Both the position numbers and the translations under genes were made by a program. A stretch of DNA of 64,000 nucleotides from JAKPBU01 sp964425695 (GTDB lineage Bacteria > Pseudomonadota > Gammaproteobacteria > Xanthomonadales > Xanthomonadaceae). Of this stretch, positions 1 to 7,386 are shown piece by piece; the first letter of the stretch is position 1, and each line of letters begins with the position of its first letter. Location of the stretch: NCBI GenBank assembly GCA_964425695.1, contig CAYRNF010000008.1, positions 70,176-134,175 of the forward strand. The letters are read 5' to 3'. Below the pieces are notes generated by a model. It had not been told where the DNA came from and did not search any database. It was given only the letters and a program-made list of their open reading frames with translations.

Positions 1-747
1 GCGCTCGTACGAGTCGTCGAACACGGTGCCGTCCAGCAGCGTGCCGCGGTAGTGCACGCGGACCTTGTCGGAACGCAGGGGACGCTTGCCCGCGCCCTGG
101 CGCAGCACCATGTACTGCAGTCCGGACGGCGTGGAGAACACGCCCTTCTGGGTGCGGTTTTCGGCCAGGAACCTGGCGCCTTCGGCCTTGTTCTTCTCGC
201 CCAGCGCCGCGGCGTCGGCCTGCAGCCGGCTTTGGACCTTGCGCGAGAACGCGTCCCGCACGGCGGTGGCCTGCGCTTCGTCCAGCAGCGGCTTGCCGCC
301 TGCCAGCGTCGTGCGCAACGCCTGCATGAACACCGGCAGGTCCAGTTCGGACTTCACCGGCTCGAGCGACCGGCCCACGTCGGCGCCGACCAGCAGGCCG
401 ACCTTGTCCTTGGCCGGTACCGGAGCCGGCGTGCCCGGTGCCTGCCCCGGAGGCACCTGGCCGCGGCGTACCGCGAGGGCCTGCACCAGCGCCTGCCCGA
501 CCGCCTGGCTCTGCGCGTCGTCCAGCAGCGGCTTGCCGCCAGCGAACGCATTGCGCACCGCGCGTTCGAACGCGGCGAAATCCAGGTCGCCCTTCACCGG
601 CTCCAGCGAGCGCGCCACGTCCATGCCGACCATGTAGCTGACCTTGTCGCGCTCGCTCGCAAGCACGGTCTTGTCCTGGGCGACGGCGGGCGAGGTTGCG
701 GCGATGCCGATGGCAAGCGCGGCGATGCCGCGCAGGAAAGCCTTCAT
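1..747 (-). CDS. FKBP-type peptidyl-prolyl cis-trans isomerase with duplicated N-terminal domain (partial, 3' end off window)
   Basis: Predicted periplasmic prolyl isomerase of the Mip/FkpA type. The ATG lies 8 nt behind a good AAGGAG ribosome site. The protein opens with a signal peptide of about 24 residues (ending in a PAVAQ-like cleavage site). The start of the FKBP fold appears near residue 205 (KVRVHYRGTLLDGTVFDDS) and the frame is still open at the window edge, so the C-terminal part is missing here. The helical dimerisation-type N-terminal domain occurs twice (about residues 30-100 and 115-185), each copy containing GRSLEPVK/ARSLEPVK and GGKPLLD. The family usually has one copy. No operon partner is visible on this side. 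The assignment to FKBP is firm; the cellular client proteins are unknown. Confidence 0.88.
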   Translation of the reverse strand, partial: MKAFLRGIAALAIGIAATSPAVAQDKTVLASERDKVSYMVGMDVARSLEPVKGDLDFAAFERAVRNAFAGGKPLLDDAQSQAVGQALVQALAVRRGQVPPGQAPGTPAPVPAKDKVGLLVGADVGRSLEPVKSELDLPVFMQALRTTLAGGKPLLDEAQATAVRDAFSRKVQSRLQADAAALGEKNKAEGARFLAENRTQKGVFSTPSGLQYMVLRQGAGKRPLRSDKVRVHYRGTLLDGTVFDDSYER

Positions 748-856
748 TCGGGTCAAGCTCCTTGGAAAAGATCGCGACGGACGCCGCGCGGGCAGGGCCG
801 GGCACGGCAGGCCGCGTATTCTCGCGGCTGCCGCGCGGCCCGGCAAATCGCCGGTG

Positions 857-1429
857 TCAGCGCGCCGGCCGTGGCGCGGCCAAGGCGCGTTCCACCGCGG
901 CGACCAGCGCCTTGTCGTCGGGCGCGGTCCTGCTGCCGAAGCTGGCCACCAGCCGTCCGTCGCGGCCGATCAGGTACTTGTGGAAATTCCACTTGGGCGC
1001 TTCGCCGCTGGCAGCGGTCAGTTCCCGGTACAGCGGCGTGGCCTGCTTGCCCACCACGTGCACCTTTTCGAACATGGGGAACTTGACGCCGTAGGTCAGC
1101 GTGCAGAACTCGCGGATCTGCTTTTCGTCCTCGAATTCCTGCGCCTTGAAGTCGCCCGAGGGAAACCCGAGCACGGCGAAGCCCTTGCCGCGGTACTTCG
1201 CGTGCATGGCTTCCAGGCCCTCGAACTGCGGGGTGAAGCCGCATTTGCTGGCCGTATTGACCACCAGCACCACGTCGCCCGCGTAGGCCTTGCCCAGGTT
1301 CACGGCCTGCTTGCCCGCCAACGGACGGTAGGTGTGGTCCAGCAGGCCGTCCGCGGCGCGGGCCGCAAAGCCTGCCGCCGCCACTGCCGCACCGATGGCC
1401 GCCGCACAAAGCACTGATTTCATTGACAT
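857..1429 (-). CDS. glutathione peroxidase family protein (Cys-type, exported)
   Basis: Thiol peroxidase of the glutathione peroxidase fold, 190 aa, reducing hydroperoxides. The N-terminal 25 residues form a signal peptide, so it is predicted to be periplasmic. The peroxidatic cysteine is in NTASKCGFTPQF, where some homologues carry selenocysteine, and the family motif WNFHKYLIGRDG is present. The usual FPCNQFGGQEPG segment is degenerate (FPSGDFKAQEF), so the canonical Gln of the catalytic tetrad is not obvious. Bacterial members of this group usually draw electrons from thioredoxin rather than glutathione; that is family knowledge, not shown here. Two adjacent starts are possible (ATG at 1429 or 1423) and neither has a strong ribosome site. 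It is divergent from the ABC operon at 1554. Confidence 0.87.
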   Translation of the reverse strand: MSMKSVLCAAAIGAAVAAAGFAARAADGLLDHTYRPLAGKQAVNLGKAYAGDVVLVVNTASKCGFTPQFEGLEAMHAKYRGKGFAVLGFPSGDFKAQEFEDEKQIREFCTLTYGVKFPMFEKVHVVGKQATPLYRELTAASGEAPKWNFHKYLIGRDGRLVASFGSRTAPDDKALVAAVERALAAPRPAR

Positions 1430-1496
1430 CGCGCAATCCCGGAGAAGGCCCGCGGCGAGTATGACTTCAGTTGGGGTCCGAAACGTGATCGCGCGC

Positions 1497-1524
1497 TTGA
1501 CCGGGTGTGTTTTGGTGTTATAGT
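1497..1524 (+). promoter_or_regulatory. promoter of the YtrA-type ABC operon
   Basis: A TTGACC box (1497-1502) is followed after 16 nt by TATAGT (1519-1524), a good sigma-70 pair 30 nt upstream of the first gene of the operon. The -10 box sits inside the GGTG-N16-CACC palindrome, which suggests repression by direct occlusion. Confidence 0.6.
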
Positions 1525-1537
1525 TGAATACAACACC
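1514..1537. promoter_or_regulatory. GGTG-N16-CACC operator for the YtrA-type GntR repressor
   Basis: GGTG at 1514-1517 and CACC at 1534-1537 are separated by exactly 16 nt. The inner bases are also partly symmetrical (GGTGTT on the left, AACACC on the right). From memory, the YtrA regulator of Xanthomonas citri binds a GGTG-N16-CACC palindrome, so this is a strong candidate autoregulatory site for the GntR protein at 1857. It overlaps the -10 box. Confidence 0.65.
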
Positions 1538-1553
1538 AGTCAAGGACATCGCC

Positions 1554-1853
1554 ATGACCTCCTTCCCCGGTCCGATCGTCTCCCAGCCGCTGCAAAGGCG
1601 CCTGCACAAGCGTCTCGAACACGGGGTTCTGGCGCTGCTGGCCATCGCCGCCTGCGCAGGCCTGGCGCTCATGGCGGCGCGGCCGCTGTCGGCGCCCGGC
1701 GGCGATGCGGCCGCGGCAGGGCTGCCGGTCCAGGCGACGCCTGCGACCCACCTGACCGCCGACGTCCAGGCAACCCAGCGCAAGCGCACCCACGTCCGCC
1801 GCAGCCGCCAGACCCTGGCGATGCCCTACTTCTCCTTTGCCGCGGGGAACTGA
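1554..1853 (+). CDS. small single-span membrane protein of the YtrA operon
   Basis: A 99-aa protein I cannot assign to a named family. ATG at 1554 has AAGGAC upstream at a suitable distance. Residues 20-42 form one hydrophobic segment (VLALLAIAACAGLALMA), preceded by a basic stretch (QRRLHKRLEH). The C-terminal third is basic (RKRTHVRRSRQ). It is the first gene after the operator and promoter and ends 3 nt before the GntR gene, so it is almost certainly co-transcribed with the repressor and ABC transporter. A role as a transporter accessory or sensor is inference from position only. Confidence 0.7.
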   Translation: MTSFPGPIVSQPLQRRLHKRLEHGVLALLAIAACAGLALMAARPLSAPGGDAAAAGLPVQATPATHLTADVQATQRKRTHVRRSRQTLAMPYFSFAAGN

Positions 1854-1856
1854 CCC

Positions 1857-2228
1857 ATGACTTCGATCCAGTGGAGCGACGGCGCTCCCATCTACCGCCA
1901 GCTGAAGGAGCGCGTCATCGCCATGATGCTCGACGGCGTGCTCAAGCCCGGCGACGCGCTGCCTTCCGTGCGCCAGGTCGCCGCGGAATACCAGCTCAAT
2001 CCAATCACCGTCTCGCGCGCCTACCAGGAGCTCGCGGACGAGGCACTCGTGGAAAAACGAAGGGGACTGGGGATGTACGTGACAGAAGAAGCCAGCCGCA
2101 AGCTGCTCTCGAACGAACGCGAGCGCTTCCTCAAGGAAGAATGGCCCGCCGTGCTCGAGCGCATCTCCCGCCTGGGCCTGAGCCCGGCCGAACTGCTCGA
2201 TCCGGACAGCAAGTGGAGCGCCAAATGA
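1857..2228 (+). CDS. GntR-family transcriptional regulator, YtrA subfamily
   Basis: Transcription repressor of 123 aa with the N-terminal winged helix of GntR proteins (about residues 8-75; YRQLKERVIAMMLDG, PGDALPSVRQVA, NPITVSRAYQELADEALVEKRRG). The C-terminal part is only about 45 residues and is helical, which is the hallmark of the short YtrA subfamily rather than the FadR or HutC types. YtrA-type regulators are typically encoded next to the ABC transporter they repress, as here. Its stop overlaps the next start (ATGA at 2225). The likely target is the palindrome at 1514-1537. The ligand is unknown; cell-envelope-acting compounds induce some relatives. Confidence 0.92.
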   Translation: MTSIQWSDGAPIYRQLKERVIAMMLDGVLKPGDALPSVRQVAAEYQLNPITVSRAYQELADEALVEKRRGLGMYVTEEASRKLLSNERERFLKEEWPAVLERISRLGLSPAELLDPDSKWSAK

Positions 2229-3121
2229 ACATGCGCCCGAACAGCATGCCTGCCTCAGACACCGGCGCCATCGTCCGCGCCAGCGGACTGCGCAAGGCCT
2301 ACAAGAACAAGGTGGCGCTGGATTCGGCGCAGTTCGCCATCCAGCCGGGACGCATCGTCGGCCTGATCGGCCCCAACGGCGCCGGCAAGACCACGGCGCT
2401 CAAGGCGATCCTGGGCCTGATCCCGTTCGAGGGCCAGCTCGACGTGCTGGGCCGCGATCCGCGCACGCAGCGCGATTCGCTGATGAACGACGTGTGCTTC
2501 ATCGCCGACGTGGCGGTGCTGCCGCGCTGGATCCGGGTGCGCGAGGCGATCGAGTTCGTGGCCGGGGTGCATCCGCGCTTCGACCGCGCGCGCTGCGACC
2601 GCTTCCTGGCCAACACCCAGCTCAAGCCGGAGATGCGCGTGCGCGAGATGTCCAAGGGCATGATCGTGCAGCTGCACCTGGCGCTGGTGATGGCCATCGA
2701 CGCCAAGCTGCTGGTGCTCGACGAGCCCACGCTCGGCCTCGACATCCTCTACCGCAAGCAGTTCTACCAGCGCCTGCTGGAGGACTACTTCGACGAGGAG
2801 AAGACCATCATCGTCACCACCCACCAGGTGGAGGAGATCGAGCACATCCTCACCGACGTGCTGTTCATCCGCGACGGCAAGATGGTGCTCGACGCCACCA
2901 TGGACGACGTGGGCAGCCGCTTCACCGAAGTCATGGTGGACGCCGCACAGAAGGACGCGGCGCGCGCGCTCAAGCCCATCGACGAACGCGCCCTGCCCTT
3001 CGGCAAGACCGTGATGCTGTTCGACGGCGTCCCGCGACCGCAGCTGGATGCCCTGGGCGAAACCCGTACGCCCGGCCTCGCCGACCTGTTCGTCGCCACC
3101 ATGAAGGGGACCTACGCATGA
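2225..3121 (+). CDS. ABC transporter ATP-binding protein
   Basis: Nucleotide-binding subunit, 298 aa, of an ABC transporter of the exporter/bacteriocin-resistance type. Walker A is GPNGAGKT (residues 49-56), Walker B is LLVLDEPTLGLD, and the H-loop is in VTTHQVEE. The signature is MSKGM instead of the usual LSGGQ, a variant common in the YtrB-like group. A C-terminal extension of about 80 residues follows the ABC core. The start ATG overlaps the GntR stop, and its own stop overlaps the ATG of the permease, so repressor, ATPase and permease are translationally coupled. The transported substrate cannot be read from sequence. Confidence 0.93.
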   Translation: MNMRPNSMPASDTGAIVRASGLRKAYKNKVALDSAQFAIQPGRIVGLIGPNGAGKTTALKAILGLIPFEGQLDVLGRDPRTQRDSLMNDVCFIADVAVLPRWIRVREAIEFVAGVHPRFDRARCDRFLANTQLKPEMRVREMSKGMIVQLHLALVMAIDAKLLVLDEPTLGLDILYRKQFYQRLLEDYFDEEKTIIVTTHQVEEIEHILTDVLFIRDGKMVLDATMDDVGSRFTEVMVDAAQKDAARALKPIDERALPFGKTVMLFDGVPRPQLDALGETRTPGLADLFVATMKGTYA

Positions 3122-4194
3122 ACGCCGCCATCCGAGACGACGCATCCGGCGGCGACTTCCGCCCGCAGGCGGACTTCGCGCCCGCGCACCGCACCCACGT
3201 GTTCAAGCAGCTGCTCAGGCGCGAGTTCTGGGAGCACAAGGGCGGCTTCTTCTGGGCACCGATGGTGGCCGGCGGGATCTTCCTGCTGCTGGCGATGATG
3301 GGTATCGGCGTGGGCGAGATGGCCAAGAGCCGCATTCCCGACCATGCGCAGATCAACACCGACGGCGGCAGCTTCCGGATCAGCGGCCTGGACCTGGGCG
3401 CGGTGACCGAGAACATGTCCCCCGAGGACATGCGCGAGCTGGGCCAGGGCGTGGACGTGGCGCTGTTCATGGCCACCAGCTGGCCGCTGATCGTGCTGGC
3501 GTTCGTGGTGTTCTTCTACTGCCTGGGTGCGCTCTACGACGAGCGCAAGGACCGCAGCGTGCTGTTCTGGAAATCCCTGCCGGTGTCCGACCGCGACACC
3601 GTGCTGTCGAAGGTCGCCAGCGCTGCGGTCATGGCACCGCTGCTGGCGGTTGCGGCGGGCGTGATCACCATGTTCGGCTTCCTGCTGGTCGCCAGCGTGG
3701 TGGTGCTCCTGCACGGCGGCAACCCGGTGACGCTGCTGTGGGGCCCCGGGCATCCGCTGCGCATGGCGGCGCAGTTGTTCGCCACGCTGCCGGTCTACGC
3801 GGTCTGGGCGTTGCCCGCCATCGGCTGGCTGCTGCTGTGCTCGGCCTGGTCGCGCAGCAAGCCATTCCTGTGGGCGGTGATGATCCCGCTGTTCGCCAGC
3901 ATCTTCGTGTCCTGGTTCGACCTGATGGCACTGTTCGACCTGGATTCGGGCTGGTTCTGGAAGCACGTCTTCGGACGCGTGCTGTTCAGCGTGGTGCCGG
4001 GCAGCGACCTGTTCTACCGCGGTGAAGGCTTCGAGCTGATGGCAGACGGGTCGCCCGACGACGTCCAGACCCTGCTGTCGATCCCGGTGGCCTACGGCGC
4101 CTTCCTGCGGCCCGAAATGTGGGTCGGGGCGATCGCCGGCATCGCCATGATCTTCGGCGCGATCCGCCTGCGCCGCTGGCGCGACGAAGGCTGA
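3118..4194 (+). CDS. ABC transporter permease of the YtrA operon
   Basis: Integral membrane subunit of 358 aa, partner of the ATPase at 2225 (ATGA overlap). About six hydrophobic segments can be seen, for example FFWAPMVAGGIFLLLAMM near residue 45, WPLIVLAFVVFFYCLGALY near 122, APLLAVAAGVITMFGFLLV near 170, and WVGAIAGIAMIFGAIRL at the C terminus. An extracytoplasmic loop of about 65 residues follows the first span. The pattern fits ABC-2-type permeases. The GC content and codon use resemble the neighbours. Confidence 0.88.
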   Translation: MNAAIRDDASGGDFRPQADFAPAHRTHVFKQLLRREFWEHKGGFFWAPMVAGGIFLLLAMMGIGVGEMAKSRIPDHAQINTDGGSFRISGLDLGAVTENMSPEDMRELGQGVDVALFMATSWPLIVLAFVVFFYCLGALYDERKDRSVLFWKSLPVSDRDTVLSKVASAAVMAPLLAVAAGVITMFGFLLVASVVVLLHGGNPVTLLWGPGHPLRMAAQLFATLPVYAVWALPAIGWLLLCSAWSRSKPFLWAVMIPLFASIFVSWFDLMALFDLDSGWFWKHVFGRVLFSVVPGSDLFYRGEGFELMADGSPDDVQTLLSIPVAYGAFLRPEMWVGAIAGIAMIFGAIRLRRWRDEG

Positions 4195-4277
4195 GGCACC
4201 GCGCCTGCGCCGCCCCGGTGGCGCAGGCCTGGCGCAACCCCACCACCGCATCCGCCCGCACTCCCACTGGAGCCACC

Positions 4278-5123
4278 ATGAAGAACCTCTCCGCAACCCT
4301 CGTGTTCGCCGGCCTGCTGCCGCTGCTGCTGGCCGCCTGCGGACAGCGCGACGAACCGCCTGCCGCCGGGGCGTCCGGCACCGCCGCCCAACCCACCACC
4401 GCGCTGGGACGCACCGTGGCCAAGGCCATGGACAAGGCGCGCAAGGAGCTCGCCACCGGCAACATCGAGCTCAACGGCTTCAACGTCTCCGGCAAGCATC
4501 GCGGCGTGGTGATCAACAGCGGCGGCAACGACGCCAACGACTCGCGCCCCAAGGCCGAGATCACCCCGCAGGGCGACCTGCTGATCGACGGCCGCAAGGT
4601 CGCCGCCAACGCGCAGCAGCAGGCGCTGCTGAAGGAATACCGCGGCCACGTCGAGAAGATCGCGCTGGCCGGCATGGACGTGGGCGTGGCCGGCGCGGAC
4701 CTGGGCATGAAGGCCGCCACCGAAGCCATCGGCGCGGTGTTCAGCGGCAACGGCGAACAGGTCGAGCAGCGCATGGAGGCCGAGGCGAAGCAGATCGAGG
4801 CCGCAGCGATGAAGCTGTGCGGTTACCTGCCCGCGATGCTGGACACCCAGAACCGCCTGGCCGCGGCGATGCCCGAATTCCGCCCCTACGCCACCATGGA
4901 CCAGTCGGACGTTGACGACTGCCACCGCGACGGCAGCACCACCTCCGAACAGGTGCGGACCCAGGTGCGCGACGAGATCCGCAGCGAGATCCGCAGTGGC
5001 GTGCGCGGCGCCGTGCAGTCCGCCGTGCAGTCGACCGGGCTGGCTCGCAGCGATGCGGACGCCGGACAGGACGCCGCGGCGGAAGCCGAAGCCGCCTCGG
5101 AAGCGGAACCCGCCACGCGCTGA
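4278..5123 (+). CDS. lipoprotein, probable DUF2884 (YggN-like) family
   Basis: Predicted lipoprotein of 281 aa with a type II signal peptide ending LLAAC, so Cys21 would be lipidated. The mature part contains ITPQGDLLIDGRKVAANAQQQALLKEYRGHV, which resembles the conserved strand-and-helix region of DUF2884/YggN, followed by a long amphipathic helical region and two Cys residues (near 182 and 215). The C terminus is rich in Asp, Ala and Glu. It starts 83 nt after the permease with no obvious terminator between them, so it may belong to the same transcript. Function unknown; the family assignment is by eye. Confidence 0.75.
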   Translation: MKNLSATLVFAGLLPLLLAACGQRDEPPAAGASGTAAQPTTALGRTVAKAMDKARKELATGNIELNGFNVSGKHRGVVINSGGNDANDSRPKAEITPQGDLLIDGRKVAANAQQQALLKEYRGHVEKIALAGMDVGVAGADLGMKAATEAIGAVFSGNGEQVEQRMEAEAKQIEAAAMKLCGYLPAMLDTQNRLAAAMPEFRPYATMDQSDVDDCHRDGSTTSEQVRTQVRDEIRSEIRSGVRGAVQSAVQSTGLARSDADAGQDAAAEAEAASEAEPATR

Positions 5124-5270
5124 CCCGCTGACGGCCACCGCGCAACAGCGCGTCGTGGCCGCGATGGCGGCCATGACGCCTCCGCTGCCGTGCCTTGCCT
5201 CGTCTCGAAGCGGTGCTTCGCGGGCGACGGATGGTCGCGCCGCGGTCGAACGAACCGACAGGATCCCCTG

Positions 5271-5717
5271 ATGCTCTTCCCGCACGCCGCCGCCCTCGCC
5301 TTCGCCCTGACGCTCGCGGCGCTGCCCGCGCGCGCCGCGGACGATCCGGTCCTCAACCGCGCCTACCAGGACCACATCGCCTACGTCGCCACGTTCGCGA
5401 TGCCCGTGTTGATCGAGAAGTGCGCGGCGCACGACCCGACCTACCTGCAGAAGGCCGTGCCGCTCTACCTGCGCTACCTCAACACGCACCAGGACCAGAT
5501 CGAGCGCGGCCGCCTGCTCACGCTGGCGGAGCTGGCGCCCGACGAAACGCTGCGCAGCTACCGCGAAGGCGTGCTGTCGAGCCGCCTGGGCGCACTCGAC
5601 AGCGGCACACCCGATCGCAAGGCGCGGATGTGCGCAGGCGCGTTGAGCATGCTGTCGGGCGGCACCGTGCCGGGCGAATGGCCATCGCGTGCGGTGCGCG
5701 AGGGCGACAAGCCTTAG
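5271..5717 (+). CDS. secreted hypothetical protein
   Basis: A 148-aa protein with a clear signal peptide (hydrophobic core ALAFALTLAALPARA, cleavage after about residue 22). The mature domain is mostly helical (YQDHIAYVATFAMPVLIEKCAAHDP, LYLRYLNTHQDQIERGRLL) and has two Cys residues that could form a disulphide. I do not recognise the family. It follows the lipoprotein gene by 147 nt on the same strand, so it could be the last gene of the operon starting at 1554. The short gap to fumC (5718-5790) holds nothing I can identify. Confidence 0.65.
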   Translation: MLFPHAAALAFALTLAALPARAADDPVLNRAYQDHIAYVATFAMPVLIEKCAAHDPTYLQKAVPLYLRYLNTHQDQIERGRLLTLAELAPDETLRSYREGVLSSRLGALDSGTPDRKARMCAGALSMLSGGTVPGEWPSRAVREGDKP

Positions 5718-5790
5718 AACAAATCCGAGCTTTCGTAGGCACGCCTCGACGAAGCGCCATCGTCGCCGCAGGATCGCAGCCACACTCCCG

Positions 5791-7203
5791 TCAGCCCGCC
5801 CCACCGCCCGGCTTGCCATGGATCCCGCCCCGCGTCAGTGCGGCCGGGTCCAGCAGCGCCTTGAGCTCGCGCGCCGACAGCCCGCTGTCCTCCAGCGCCA
5901 CGTCGAACACGGGCCTGCGCTCCTTGTAGGCGCGCTTGGCGATGGCCGCAGCCTGTTCGTAGCCGATCACCGGATTGAGCGCGGTCACCAGGATCGGATT
6001 GCGGTCCAGCGCCTGCGCCACCACGTCCTTGCGCAGGGTCAACCCGGCGATCGCCGAATCCCCCAGCAGGCGCATGGCGTTGGACAGCAGCGCGATGGAG
6101 TCCAGCAGGTTCGCCGCGATCAGCGGCAGCATCACGTTGAGCTGGAAGTTGCCGCTCTGCCCGGCCACGGTGATCGCCGCGTGGTGGCCCATCACCTGCG
6201 CGCAGACCATGCAGGTGGCTTCGGGAATCACCGGGTTCACCTTACCCGGCATGATCGAACTGCCCGGCTGCAGCGCAGGCAGCTCGATCTCGCCCAGCCC
6301 CGCCAGCGGACCGGAGTTCATCCAGCGCAGGTCGTTGGCGATCTTCATCAGCGCCACGGCCAGCGTATTGAGCTGGCCGGACAGCTCGACCAGGTCGTCC
6401 TGCGCCGCCAGCCCTTCGAACTTGTCCGAAGCCGGCTCAAACCGGGTCTTGGTCATGCCGGACAGCGCCTTCGCCACGCGCGTGCCGAAACGCGGATCGG
6501 CATTGATCCCGGTGCCGATGGCGGTGCCTCCGATGGGCAGGCGCCGGACGCGCTTGAGCGTGTCGGACAGGCGCGCCTGCGCAGAGCCCAGCTGCGCCGA
6601 CCAGGCGCCGAACTCCTGCGCGAAGGTCAGCGGCATCGCGTCCATCAGGTGCGTGCGCCCGGTCTTGACCGCCTTGCCCATGCCGCGCGCGCGCCGGTCG
6701 ATGGTGGCGCGCAGGTGGCGCAGCGCCGGTAGCAATTCCTCCAGCACGCCCAGCTGCGCGGACACGCGGATGGCCGTGGGGATCACGTCGTTGGAGCTCT
6801 GGCCCATGTTGACGTGGTCGTTGGCGTGCACGGGTTTGCCGCAGGCGCGCGTGGCCAGGGCGGCCACCACCTCGTTGGCGTTCATGTTGCTCGAGGTGCC
6901 CGAACCGGTCTGGTAGACGTCCACCGGGAACTGCGCATCGTGATCGCCGCCGGCGACCTCCAGCGCCGCCGCACGGATGGTGCCGGCCACGCCCTTGGGC
7001 AGATGCCCCAGACCGGCGTTGACCTCCGCGGCGGCCGCCTTCACCAGCCCCAGCGCACGGATGAAGCCGCGCGGCATCGGCCGGCCGGAGATCGGGAAGT
7101 TCTGCACCGCGCGCTGGGTCTGCGCGCCCCACAGCGCCTGCGCCGGGACCTGCAGCGCGCCCATGCTGTCGTGCTCGGTGCGGTCGCCCTGTTTCCTTGC
7201 CAT
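5791..7203 (-). CDS. fumC: class II fumarate hydratase
   Basis: Fumarase of the aspartase/fumarase superfamily, 470 aa, reversibly converting fumarate to malate in the TCA cycle. The superfamily signature GSSIMPGKVNP is intact, as are the TGSGTSSNMNANEV and QSSNDVIPTAIRVSA active-site segments and the GRTHLMDAMPLT loop that distinguish fumarase from aspartase and adenylosuccinate lyase. ATG at 7203 follows GGAGAAGCAG, a suitable ribosome site; upstream codons in the same frame look non-coding. It is iron-independent, so it can work under oxidative stress (family knowledge). It is divergent from purB. Confidence 0.96.
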   Translation of the reverse strand: MARKQGDRTEHDSMGALQVPAQALWGAQTQRAVQNFPISGRPMPRGFIRALGLVKAAAAEVNAGLGHLPKGVAGTIRAAALEVAGGDHDAQFPVDVYQTGSGTSSNMNANEVVAALATRACGKPVHANDHVNMGQSSNDVIPTAIRVSAQLGVLEELLPALRHLRATIDRRARGMGKAVKTGRTHLMDAMPLTFAQEFGAWSAQLGSAQARLSDTLKRVRRLPIGGTAIGTGINADPRFGTRVAKALSGMTKTRFEPASDKFEGLAAQDDLVELSGQLNTLAVALMKIANDLRWMNSGPLAGLGEIELPALQPGSSIMPGKVNPVIPEATCMVCAQVMGHHAAITVAGQSGNFQLNVMLPLIAANLLDSIALLSNAMRLLGDSAIAGLTLRKDVVAQALDRNPILVTALNPVIGYEQAAAIAKRAYKERRPVFDVALEDSGLSARELKALLDPAALTRGGIHGKPGGGAG

Positions 7204-7354
7204 CTGCTTCTCCGAGGTTCCGCCCGCGCTGGCACGGGCAGGAACGTTGTGTGGATGCGCGGCCGGCGACTCCGCAGGTGGCCTGCGGCGATGCCCGGGC
7301 ACGGACGGTTGCAGCGGACGGCCTGCCGCAAAAAAGCATACGCCCGCGCCGGTT

Positions 7355-7360
7355 TAGAAT
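7355..7360 (+). promoter_or_regulatory. probable -10 box upstream of purB
   Basis: TAGAAT lies 27 nt before the purB ATG in the 183-nt divergent region between fumC and purB. The corresponding -35 box is poor, so this is a tentative assignment. Confidence 0.35.
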
Positions 7361-7386
7361 TGCGCTTTCCCCGCCGCACGCAGCCC

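Noticed and set aside
7281..7386. Extended starts for purB upstream of 7387
   Set aside because: The added residues are Arg/Gly-rich non-coding sequence, and the known N-terminus of the enzyme begins at ATG 7387.
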